Assembly (NCBI GenBank): GCA_030435675.1
Contig: CM059624.1
Span: forward strand, 16,516,769-16,580,768
Direction of reading: 5' to 3'
DNA: 64,000 bases
DNA from: Steinernema hermaphroditum
Lineage: Eukaryota > Nematoda > Chromadorea > Rhabditida > Steinernematidae
A program made the position numbers and the translations under genes. Positions 1 through 11,100 of this stretch are shown here, piece by piece; the stretch's first letter is position 1; each line of letters starts with the position of its first letter. Under the pieces are notes generated by a model that worked only from the letters and a program-made list of their open reading frames with translations, searched no databases and had not been told where the DNA came from.

Positions 1-709
1 ATACGACGAGGGGACGGCGGCTCGTCGTCGGAGAGGGCCGAAGCGTCCATCCGCTCGAAATAGCCATCATCACATCATTCGACTTTGAAGCGGTGGCGTT
101 CGCCGTTCGCGGCGGCGACGACGACAACGGTGGCGGCGACGTTCACCTCGCGCACGCCGATTTTGAGAGGGGCGAACCCTTCGGGCCTTCCTCCTCCTCC
201 TCCCGTTGTTCGTCTCCCCGTCTCCTCTCGCTTACTCAAGTTAAATCGATAATTTTCAGAGTGAGAGAAGGAAGGCGCCTCGGTCTAGTTTATGCAGTCC
301 GACCACTGAACACTGAACAATGTTTACATTTTCCGCAGTTTTATAAAACGTCGACAAGGTTCCGCTTCAGGCTGTGGTCTGGAGGTTGCTGGATTTAATT
401 TCTTGCGGCCCATTCCACGAATGCTCACTTTTAATTGTGTGCAATTAAAGGACGCCCTCTGCGCGGGCACGTCCTCATTTGCAAAGAAATTGCCCTGAGG
501 AAACGGGCGATCTTCCGACATACGATGCTCACAGACATATGATCTCTTATTTTCCGTCGCCGCCTCCTCAGGACGATCGTTGTTTCTTGTTTATCACAAT
601 TAACCCTCATGGGCTCACCGCCGCCGACGACATGCTGTTGACATCGCTGCTCGTTTCCTCGCTTTGCGCACTGCTTTTTCGTCACTTTTTATTCGATTCT
701 ATTTTTCAG

Positions 710-820
710 GAGCCGCCTGAAAAGACCACCGACTCGGTGGCAACGAGTGTGAGAAGACTCAGTCGCGGTGTTTCGGAATTTGTCGATGCGAACCAATTGC
801 GCCCCTCAGATGTTTCGTGA
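710..820 (+). CDS. Possible terminal exon of an upstream gene
   Basis: The stretch follows a strong nematode acceptor (a run of T then CAG ending at 709). It reads open in phase 0 for 36 codons to a TGA at 818-820, and the poly(A) signal AATAAA lies at 826-831, directly behind the stop. The predicted tail begins EPPEKTTDSV and ends RPSDVS. I do not recognise it. The upstream exon would lie left of the window or in 1-700, where I could not find a convincing donor. Seen: acceptor, stop and AATAAA in the right order. Inferred: that it is the 3' end of a gene whose body is mostly outside the window. Confidence 0.38.
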   Translation, partial: EPPEKTTDSVATSVRRLSRGVSEFVDANQLRPSDVS

Positions 821-825
821 AAGCG

Positions 826-831
826 AATAAA
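826..831 (+). terminator. Poly(A) signal AATAAA
   Basis: A canonical AATAAA lies five bases after the TGA of the possible terminal exon. This very short 3' UTR spacing is usual for nematode genes. It is the main support for calling that exon real. Confidence 0.4.
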
Positions 832-1955
832 GGGAGGGAAGCTGTCGACGATAGTGAACACCACCTTGCGTCCACTTCGTACCGAATACGCCCTTAAGAA
901 TCTTGAACCCCCACTTCATCGACGTTGCCGTCCCCATTAATCACCGGAGGGCGCACGGATAATCCAACGCCCCCCAATCAACGGAGGAGAGGCATAAATT
1001 TACGAAAATAGGTATGCACAGCTTAGCGCACCAGTTTCTAGCTTTTCTGCTTAGCCACTAATCGATCTTCTTTTCGTGTGTCTTAATTGAATCCGTCGAA
1101 TGAGCTCATTATTCTTCTTTCAAATTCAGCTAAGCCTTCTTAATCACAATCGTTATATTTATTTAACGACTGCAATCTATGCTTGGCTGGGCGACGCGAG
1201 GGAAAGATGTCGAATGCACTCGTGTGGTCATAATGGGCGAGGTGGACACAGAAAGGCGGCGGTCGTTCTCCGAAAGCGCAACTAAACTATCGCTACGAAA
1301 ACTATCGAATTGATATAGAAGATGTAGCACAGAACAGCACTGACGCAGTTAAAACTTTGCGTCATGATGGTACGTGCTTGGATTTTCATAAAATGAAGTG
1401 AACTCAAGATGTTATTTTGTGCTATAAATCTATAAAAAACCTTCTAAGCTTGAGTGGCATCAAATGGTGAAACGATAAGGTACTCTAAAGTCAAAAATGT
1501 ACATACGCATGATTTTGAACTTTAGGCCCTCGTGGAGCACAAAATATGTTAATGTTTTATTTGTTCAGGTGCATAAATATGAGCAAGTGCAGATTTGGGA
1601 GATGAAGTGTGCCACATAAGCAGGGTATCATGCACGTCAAGAGCGGACATATCTTTCGTTCGGCGTGACGCTGTAGCCGTGTGCCATAGTAGGCAGGGCT
1701 GAGCGAAAGCCGAAACTCCGAAGTCGAAGTTTTTTTGAGAACTGGAAACTAAACTCGAAACATGGCTTTAGTTTCATTTCATATTTTCCTTTAAAACGAA
1801 TCTAATCAAGTTGGTCTCTGTAATAGTATGAATGGCTCAGTTCCTAGACGTCCATGTAACTTGGGCATACCAAAAACGCGCCACAGGGATCCGAACCAAG
1901 GCTGTGAGAAAGTCAAAACTTAAAGCTGAGAGTAATTTTAGAGCATTGCACCAAT
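832..1955. other. Intergenic, nothing recognised
   Basis: AT-rich sequence with no reading frame that has splice support and no repeat I can place. The reading frames present are short and not bounded by plausible acceptors and donors. Confidence 0.4.
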
Positions 1956-1959
1956 TCGT

Positions 1960-2260
1960 ACTGCCGGTGGGCTAAACGACGAAAGCGGGAGACCAGTTAG
2001 TGTCGAATGAAACGGGAAATGTTGGATGTGGATCATAGAACGAACGAGCGGATAAGAGGTTTTATGAAGCAGACAGATGCCCACGTAGATTATTTTTGAC
2101 AAGCGTGACAAGAAGGATATTGCAATATGGTAGTGAAACGAGTGAGAGATGGTCGATGAAGCTCGAGGAATGACGACGCGTCCCGCTGGAAGGCGGAGGA
2201 TCAGATGGCGGACGAGTTCATGAAGAACACAGGAACTTAACAGTGGCGCCAACGAGCAAG
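1960..2260 (+). mobile_element. Decayed LINE 3' tail (RTE-like)
   Basis: Read in shifting plus-strand frames, this matches the C-terminal part of RTE-like LINE proteins. One frame gives MKREMLDVDHRTNERIRG, like the MERRM-type segment after the reverse transcriptase. Later frames give an RWSMKLEE piece, then RPAGRRRIRWR, then DEFMKNTG. The intact counterpart is visible at 24066-24404, where the same order MERRMAGVRL / KWSRKIAEW / RPRTRWRDEF occurs. Several frameshifts and stops show it is an old fragment. A 128-codon reading frame on the opposite strand here is only its shadow. Confidence 0.5.
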
Positions 2261-2721
2261 AGAAAAGAAACGACAACAATAGATTCAAATGAGATGTGGT
2301 TCGATGTGATGTTGATGATTCCACAAATAAATCGTAAACGTAAGGAAAGTCCCTGAAAGGTGGACGAAAAATGTTCGCCTTGAGCGAAATCTGATCACCA
2401 ATTTGCCGTTCTGACTCAGTAGCAACTTGTTGTTAGAGCGAGCTCTCAGTAAAAGACGAAACACCTTTAAACGAGATAAAAACAATCTATGTATGTCATA
2501 ATACTTTCGGATGAGCCCGAATCTTCTTGCTGGGACCGATATTCGAGTTGAGTTTCGTCCAAAATGCGAAACTTAAAAATTGCCCTGATTGTAAACCTTA
2601 TATCTAAAATACTTATGAGAAAATACCATTTGAGATGGTTTTTGTTAAGTAGCGGAGGTTCTGTTCCTAGTTATTCTATTTTATACTCGTATCCGTAATA
2701 CTCGGAAATCAGAGGGAGCTT

Positions 2722-3132
2722 CTAATTAACCACGCCTGGCGAAAGCGACGCACATTCGAGCTTGTTATCTCGTTTTTGCTTCAGCCTTTCGCATTCCCAC
2801 ATTTTTTTCTCATACGCCATGTAATTGACGACGTACATGTTCCGCAAATTCCACCCATCGGGCTCTGTCGTTGTTTTTGGCTTGACGGTGTAGTATGCGC
2901 CGAGCGTCTCTAGAGTCGCGGCTATGTTTTCGAAGGCCATAATCATCGCTGTTCGGATGGGTGGAAATAAAGTTGTGCAATCAAATGGATAGGGAAATTT
3001 TTTTAAATACTTTCTTATTCTGAAACTCTGAAACAGCGGATCTTTATTATATCGGATTTTATATTTAACACGTGTTTTTATAGCTGTTTGCCACAGAATT
3101 CGTAGCTTCCGATAGAACATCTGCACTACCAT
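2722..3132 (-). CDS. Hypothetical small protein, 136 residues
   Basis: The minus-strand frame runs from an ATG at 3132 to a TAG at 2722. I do not recognise the protein. The C-terminal 75 residues (from about MIMAFENIAA) use GC-rich third positions (CTC, GCC, GTC, AAG) that stand out from the AT-rich surroundings, which suggests coding DNA. The N-terminal third is more AT-rich and basic and could contain a missed intron or not be coding. It has no signal peptide and no clear membrane span. It ends in a charged region (KKMWECERLKQKRDNKLE) followed by a short tail. No AATAAA lies close behind. It could be a small gene or a retained exon of a larger minus-strand gene. Confidence 0.38.
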   Translation of the reverse strand: MVVQMFYRKLRILWQTAIKTRVKYKIRYNKDPLFQSFRIRKYLKKFPYPFDCTTLFPPIRTAMIMAFENIAATLETLGAYYTVKPKTTTEPDGWNLRNMYVVNYMAYEKKMWECERLKQKRDNKLECASLSPGVVN

Positions 3133-3134
3133 CT

Positions 3135-5048
3135 GTCGAACAACTATTCACATTCAGCTGTCGACGCTCTATTTGCGGGCGCTGTTTGAATTACGACGTG
3201 CGGCCCGCTTTTGTCAGCGGAGGTATCATTCCTAAGTGCTCAGCCCATCCCCGAGGGTGGGTTGGCCACCCGGTTAAGTGCTAATTTCGCCAGCGGCGGG
3301 TGCGTGTTGCTCTCTTTTTGGTGGTGGTCGGATGATGCTGGATGACGCCCCACTTCCTCAACGCGCACTCCCATCGCCCTCATCTGCGGGCGGCTATCTC
3401 AAGGATCCATCGAGCGCTCGCAATGAATCACTGCTAACCTAGCCGAAGCACTTTCTACAGTTATATGGACATCGTGCGCGAGAAATCTGTTTGTTTTTCT
3501 TAATCGTACTAGCCGTTCATGTCCTCTTACCGTCTACGTGACCGGCAAGTAAGCATTCGTGGAACCTTCAATCTGTAGAAGAAAGGGTCACCGGAATATA
3601 TAAGTGAACTCTTGATTGGCGAATGCATCATTTCCGCCCTAATAGCCTGGCTTGCCATCGGCATCGCGCAGTCGGTTCCAATTTTTTGTCTCGCGCTACC
3701 GCGCCATTTTTCGTGCCCCTTAGCGGTTCAGGGTGCTAACGATAATATAATTATTATAATGACGAAAGGCGTTGACGTTAACGCGCCAACAAATAGCCAA
3801 AAGCGGCGAAGGTGGGCTTGGGGGACCACTCACTTCGGCGAAAATCGATGACGCTTGCCATGGGTGATTGATAGCGTTAATTGGTTGTGACGAAAATTCG
3901 ATTAAGTGTCGTTAACCTATGGATATCGTGCGGCCACGGGCACCTCAGGGACGAATAATGCACTAATTGCTCGGATTGATTAAGCTTGCTAACAACGGCG
4001 CATAATTGCCGTGCCCAAACAGGCGTTAAACCGGAGTCCTCTCGCACGTCGCCGAATCGTGTATGCAGTCAGCTATAGGGTCAAACGTGTCAAAAATATG
4101 CCACAGCGGCCTTTCTTACGCTTATGAGCATAAGCGCGATTTAATAGGCATGTCAAGTCTCATTTTATAACTAATTTATTATATACATTTACATCGTAAT
4201 GTTTTCGCTTTGATCAGCAGCAATTTGTTCTGCAAACTGATAGGCACCAGGTCGGTTACCTAGTGGCCTACAAGCTTTCAAACTGAGAAAGCCTAGTTCG
4301 ATGGATTCAGGCAATCCATTTCTACTAAACCTCGCTCTAAGTAGTATTATAAAGGCTGATTCAGAATTTGTCGTCTTTTGGGCAATGTCGTTCTTTTCAA
4401 AAGTCAATGAACTTGAGCTTTATGTCTGGATTACATGTGACCATCTCTTCTCGACGTTTATACTGGTTCATATAATAATAAGTTCGTCATCACTCTTCAA
4501 CCATATATCGATTTATCCGCTGTCTTAGTGCCAAGTTTGTTTTTTTCCTTCCCATGAACCAAAAGAGACCTAAAGTAGTACAGAAATAATAAACACCAAA
4601 AATCCCTATTCACCAGATCATGTGAATTATAATGCCATAATTTTTCCAAACACATTATTTTGGGAAGGTGTAAAAAGGATGAATGGTTAAATTTACAACA
4701 ACAAGTCCTTGGCAACCGACTGCACACTCAGTATTAATGCTTTGCTATTTCCGGATCTTTAGACGTTCATCTTTACCCTCGAACTTTGCGGCTAACGTGA
4801 ATATCTCCATGTTTACTGTTATAATAAACAACGCTTACGGGTATGGGTGGCTTAATTAAAAGTCAATACTTACTCGAGGGAGCTCATTATGTACGTATCG
4901 GCTGAAGGTTTGGAGCTATTTGCGCGCAAACATTTTCTTTCATTTTTTGTAGTTGACGGCGCCTTTCGAACAGTGCGTCTTGATGGACATAGCTCTTGAG
5001 CGCCCCTCTTATTTAGCAATGTAAACAAATCAATAGGCACGCACTACA
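3135..5048. other. Intergenic / upstream region of the kinase gene
   Basis: No supported gene. It contains a GC-rich stretch at about 3220-3420 with a short hairpin (GGGTGGG paired with CCACCC) and is otherwise AT-rich. Since the kinase gene begins just to the right, its promoter or alternative first exons may lie here, but I could not point to a specific site. Confidence 0.35.
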
Positions 5049-5107
5049 ATGGGGTTAGAATTGCTTATCGCTGCGCGCGCATGCGTTTTGCCCTTATCGT
5101 TGCGATG
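5049..5107 (+). CDS. dkf-2: Candidate first coding exon of the kinase
   Basis: The exon that starts at 5282 needs a partner ending in phase 2. The ATG at 5049 opens a frame that reaches a donor ATG|GTACGT at 5107/5108 in exactly that phase, giving a 174-bp intron. The encoded start ([14 protein letters not shown]...) has no family match I can recall, so this is supported only by splice phase and donor quality. A different, more distant first exon or an internal start at 5442 (MSGLTFFFQ) is possible. Confidence 0.35.
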
Positions 5108-8100
5108 GTACGTCCGCTGGTAGCCATGGCCCTGCGCCAGGCAGCAGCCGGTGGTCCACTCGCACTGTCGCCATTCTCCACCCTTAGTCATCGACGACGC
5201 GGGATATTTACATTATTATGCTACTGTAATGGCTTGGCTTAATGAAGTTTGAGCGCGAGCGTTAATTGGCTGCTCTTTCAGCTCCGTTAATCCGCCGCCG
5301 CCGAATGGGCTCTCACGTTGGCAGTCCGCTGGTAATCTAGAAAAGCCGCCAGAACTTGCTGAGAAATCGCCGCAACGAGAACGTAACCGCACGCTAGCCG
5401 CTCGTCCATTCTTGTTTGGCCTACAGCACTCGGTGGAAACCATGAGTGGCCTGACCTTCTTCTTCCAGTCTGGCATAATAAAGGAGGCCGTTGTGGTAGA
5501 TGCGCAGGAAATCGCAATACGCGATCTGCGCGAAGAAGCCGTCAGATTCATTAGGAAGCACGTAAGTTTATTGCAAATGGATTTGATGCCTGATCGCAAT
5601 GGTATTCAAGTATCCGAATCATGGAAAAGGAGACGCGCTTCTTGACCATCTTCTTCTTTATCGTCACGACCTCCGATCAATCAATATACTGCAGTTGATC
5701 ACTACGAGCGCTGACGTCGTCGACGGAACGCTCGTGGAAATCGTCATCAGTTGTAAGTTCTTGCACCTATTTACGACATAGTACATGATACCAGCTGCGC
5801 TATTAGTTCTTGCAAACAAAGAGAGGTGTAGAAATCTTTGAAAAATAATCAACTACGAACCTTCAGACAACAACCTCAGGCACTAGCTGACCATATTCTG
5901 ACCATATCAGGCACTAGCTGACCATAAGGATTTGTCCACGTTCTTGAAGTCAGTCAATGACGTACTATAAAACACTTTAATCAACGCGCTATAAGAGTTG
6001 TCTAGCAGTTGATAGTTATGTTATTTATAGCTGTTGAAGATTGACTGTTAGAATGCTTTTGTCAAAACAATGTCACGCTGCCGAGCATCAAAATCATACC
6101 CAAGCCCAGTTAGGGAAAGGGAAAAGAGGCAGGGAAAGCTAGCAATACTAACAAGTGCTGAAAGTACAACGCACTTTCGTTATGTTCTCGCCAAATATGA
6201 AAGATGATAGGCAACTATTCAAGGTTATTACTGTCTGCATGATAGCAAAAAGCAAAAGATATTGAGTACAAATTAACTTCACTTCATATGTAGTTTCACG
6301 GTTTTTCAATTGGTAATGAATTCGTTTGTAAGACTAACTGGAATTCTTGTGTTCACACGATGCCTCAGAAAGCCGGTAGGTCCTCCGCAAACGGAAATTC
6401 TTTCGTACTGGAAATGTCATGAGATCGGTTAATCATAGCGAAGCGCTTTCCGTTCACGTCGAACGCTTAATGGCTCCGTGTTCCGGCCTCAACGACGTCA
6501 GGATAACAGCAATTCCGGTCGTCGTTTATTTGTGGCACGACTCTCATTAGCTAAATTACTCACGACGAAGAAAACTCATGTGTCTTAAGTGCATTTGCAG
6601 AAAATCCCATACGCTGAGAAAACATATTAAAATCGTTTAGTGATGAAAAACGTGGGTGTCAATAATTCATTGTTTACGACCGAAACCCCTTCGGCAATGT
6701 TTCCGTCAGCCATGCTAACTTTTCGAATACCCACAAATGTTGTTGTTACCAACTACTGAGTGCATTTTCTTCGTGAAAAACACCATATGACTTGCTATAA
6801 AACTCCGTCACATAGTAAGCGGATGCGTTTCTCACAAACCCGGCCATTCGAGGCGCATAAAAACGGAAATGATTGATGATCGAATGCGTGTGCGGCGACT
6901 AAATAGCGCAGACGATGGTTTTCAAGAAATCGAGAGCGGCGCCAGCGGAAACCATAGTGACACACGCGGAACACGCGGCAAAGTCCGGAAGGAGACGAAC
7001 AGGGGATGACTGGGAGATCGCAGAGCGCGGCCCCCCGCCGCTGTGCAAGGCGGTGCGCAACAGGGATTCTCTCCTCTAACACTCACACATACTAAATCTG
7101 TTGTCGCCGACTTGAACATCCTAGCTCGACGCCCCAAGTGTGGAAAGTGCCCTCGTCTATGTGCACACAATATGGAGATTTTTGTGCATAGAGGTTCCCA
7201 GGCCTTACATCATTGTCCTGAACCAACTTATTTCAGCTTGTCCCCACCACGAGCGCCTTGTCGTCCATCCTCACACTCTCTATGTTCACAGCTACAAAAC
7301 TCCGACGTTTTGTGACTTCTGTGGAGAGTTGCTTTTTGGATTGGTGAAACAAGGACTCAAATGCCAAGGTAACTAACTACAGTCATTCGCTTCCACTTTT
7401 ATTGATTGTTTAAGGTTGTGGTTTGAACTATCACAAACGATGCGCTTCGAAGATTCCGAACAACTGCAACGGCTGCCGGCAGCGCAGACCATCTGCTATT
7501 CCTCTATCGCCTCGGAACTCAGTCGGAATTCACTCCACGGTAAGGCGGCGATAAATATAGTCATTAGCGACGTATTGCAGTCCACACTAATGACGACACT
7601 TTCTGCGCTCCCTGGAGGCGCAACTTCGGGTCACTTATTTCCGTCACCTGCGGTGTCCTTAACCCCCACAGATCTCACTGCGCCCACGCTTAAGCCCGTC
7701 GGATCCACACCGGCACCTCCAATGAACACTCCGGACATCTTTGTGACTGCGGAACAGAACGACAATGGCGATTTGATCGGAGGAAATGTAAAATTATTTG
7801 CGAAGCCTACTCTAGACCATTGATCTATTTAGATGTTGCAAATGCCGCGCAAAGATCGGAGCTCCAGCTGGAGCGGTCGCCCTCTGTGGATGGAAGTGGC
7901 CGAAGCAACGCGAGTTAAGGTGCCCCACACGTTCCAGGTTCACAGCTACAAGCGTCCGACGATGTGTCACTATTGCAAGAAGTTGCTTAAGGGTATTTTA
8001 CGCCAAGGAATCCAGTGTCGAGGTAAGCCATCATAAATAAGTTATCAGACACGATTAGATGTGTGCATAGTTCTGATTGCACGCCTGAGTCACCTTATGG

Positions 8101-11100
8101 AATATAAGATAAGGAAGTAAACATGATTTTGTCGATGAAACTGCCAGGATAAAGGTAATACCCAAAATTACAACCAACTAAGAGTATTAAGAAATACAAA
8201 CGCTGCGTTACTAACAGCGATAAAAATGATTATGTTATTGCCGTCTACAGAGACTGGGTAAGAAGACCGAGAGCCTCTCGGCCGATCTCTGCCGAGAGGT
8301 TTAGATGTCTAAGTATCTGGTTTAGGGCACCAGTCTTCCAGATAGGTGCCCTCCTAGGTGACTTCGATTCAAATACTACTATCGGCAAGCGTTTCTCGTA
8401 GATTTTACAGCTGAAATTGTACTGTGTATGTTTTTAGGTGATACAAGGTGATATTAAATTAAGAAAACATAGAGTTAGTAACTATTATGTTTGGAGGACA
8501 AACGCACAGCAAAACACAAAAATAAAATGGACGTTCTGATTTCAGATTGCAAATACAACTGTCACAAGAAATGTGCTGATTTGGTTCCCAAAGACTGTCC
8601 CGGAAACGCATCCAATGCGATTCAAGAATTTCTCCTTGGAGCAAGTGATGACAGTGAGTTCTTTTCCTGTGCTGATCTATTCCTTTTTTCCTCTCGATTC
8701 TTTGATCTGTGCTCGTTCTTCAGCTTACTTATGGGCATGAGCATGTCGCCGAATCCCTCCATATATATTGCATGTCATTAAATATATGCATCTTTAGAAC
8801 GTAACTTTGGTGGCAGCATGGAAAGCTTGTGTATGAGCAGTCTGCCATTCGATGAGGACGAACACCGTAAGTTTTCCTGAGTAGTACTGTAGGCGTGTGT
8901 GGAAGGTTGCATGCTCAAAGTTATGCGGCACTAATGCACTTACCCTATTGCTGCACTTGACTAATAAAGTCGCAGAGACTCCTGAGAGAAGACTTAAGAA
9001 CCCTGGAACGGCAATAATTGATGGGGTGTCCTTTGTTGGAAAATGCGCTTTAGATGGGAGGTCGTACGTTTAATAAGCAATCAAGTTTTTGAGGCGGTTT
9101 CCGGGAATGAAACCCGTTCGTGCAAGACTGGTGCTCTGTAAAAATGCTGGGCAGCACTTCCTCCATGGAAGTTGATGTGAAAGCTAGTTTTGGAAAGCAG
9201 TAGCACCTGAAAAATTGAAATGTGAGAATGTATCAGGGTAGGCATAAAACATGGGTGGATAGGAACATATGGACAGGGTGATCGCGGCGGGATCAACTTC
9301 ATGGGCAGCCTTGATTTTCTTTCTTTTTGCCATTTTTATTCGTGGATCGTCCTTGACGATCAATGGTCATCCATGGATGAAAACAACGAAAAAAAAAAGA
9401 AAATCAGGGATACCCATGAAGTTGGTCCCGCCGCGATCACCCTGTCCATATTCTCCCATCAATCCCTGTTTTATGCCACTTATCCAATGGTATTCCATTG
9501 ATCAATTGAACTTTGACCACTTTTCCACTAGTATTTCATCGTCCAGCAATGTTCATTGCTGCCGCTTGGTCTATCAAAGTACACTCAAATGAGGCAACTG
9601 CTGCGGGCTTCCTTAGTTAATTCCCTAAATCCCAGTTGAACTCAGATTACGTGATTTTTACTAGCACGGAGCAGAGGCAATTGACAAATGGAACGCGCAA
9701 TGCTCGACCGCCGCTTGCTTGCTTTCCGCTTTTGGCCACCCGGCTGCCGGAGATTATACGCAAACGTTTATTGTTCAGATGCAGAAGGATCAATTGACGA
9801 CTCGGGACTCCGCATGCCGCCACACAAGCGTGCACAAGCCGCTCCCAGCGCCCCGTTGGAGAACACTGAGGATGACGACGTGAATTTCATGGCAGCGCAG
9901 ACCCAGTCCTCTGAGGAAAATGATGTCAACGAATCTCAGGTAGCTGAGCGGTGATTGAGTGCTGTAGGATAATCATGTCCTCTTAGTATATTCCTCTCAT
10001 GAGAATTGTTATGTCGAAGAAACAGACAAAGCGTCACAGTGCGAAGATACTCAGAGAAGGCTGGATGGTTCATTATACCGACAAGCACAATATGGTAATG
10101 CTACAATCGCTTTCACAATGTTGCGGATTTTTGTAACTTTTTAGTTTGGAACTCGACCAAAAACTTTAGATTTGAGTGACCATACCATTTATTTTGCCTC
10201 ATCAGTTAATAATATTCTAATCTAGGTGGCACGAAACGCTTTTAATCCAGGATTATCTGAATCTTCTCCTAATCCATGATCTCATCCTAGTTGTTTTCGT
10301 CAGTTTTCGTATTACTTAAAGCTATCACAAACATTTAATTTCGACAGATTAAGGAACAGATTAGGAATCCATGACGACTGCACTAAGCGATCTTAAAGTA
10401 ATCAATAGTTCAACATATTTTTCAGCTTGAGAAACTGGGAAGATAACGTTTACAATACCCGATGGGCGAAAGATCAAACAATCGAAAATTGAACACAGAT
10501 CGTTAACACAAGACGAAGAAAACAACTTCAAAGCAAACGTTATAGTTATTCGTTCCAACGCCGGTCGTTTTGATGTTCATCGAGAAGCAGCAGTCACAGA
10601 GAGCACATAGTTTTGGTCCACACTTGTACGATCACCTGGCTTCCTATTTTTTGATCGTTGAAACAGAGATCTCCCATAGATCGTAAAATCAAAGTCTCAA
10701 AAACTTGTTTTGTTTTTAAATGAAGAACGAAAGGCTAATGTGAAATACTGTGTCCATTATTAACAGACGGCAATTTAAAAAACTGCTCCAAAACAGTGGT
10801 TTTAATGGAGGTGAACATTCCCTAAGTATTGAACTAACACACTATGCGTCACTTGCCTCTTCCGACATTACAGATAAAGTTACGTTTCGCCACCTTTTGT
10901 ACGAGGAACTTTAAATGCGCTTACAATATGTTCTGATTTTTGATCACGAAAAATACAGTACGCCATAAAATCAAGTACTGCAACACAATTATCGCCTGAA
11001 TAACTCGTTAAGACCACACTCTTCAAACTCATAAGTTTCAAAATAAGCATCATACGAAACTTAACGCTAACCGAATGATGATGGCCGAGCATGCGCCAGC

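Noticed and set aside
1..100. Frame 2 reads RRRRGPKRP, like the entry to an LMX1/LIM-6-type homeodomain.
   Set aside because: No homeodomain residues follow and no donor is present at the right place. The match is short and the region is low-complexity Arg/Gly.
93..398. Long open plus-strand frame with a Gly/Asp-rich start.
   Set aside because: Low-complexity GC-rich sequence with no acceptor or donor in phase and no family resemblance.
1938..2324. 128-codon minus-strand frame.
   Set aside because: It is the antisense of the decayed LINE tail, whose motifs are on the plus strand.
8976..9025. Possible extra kinase exon after CGCAG (reads [10 protein letters not shown]).
   Set aside because: It enters in phase, but no donor lets it exit in the phase that the exon at 9779 needs, while 8866 joins 9779 directly in phase.
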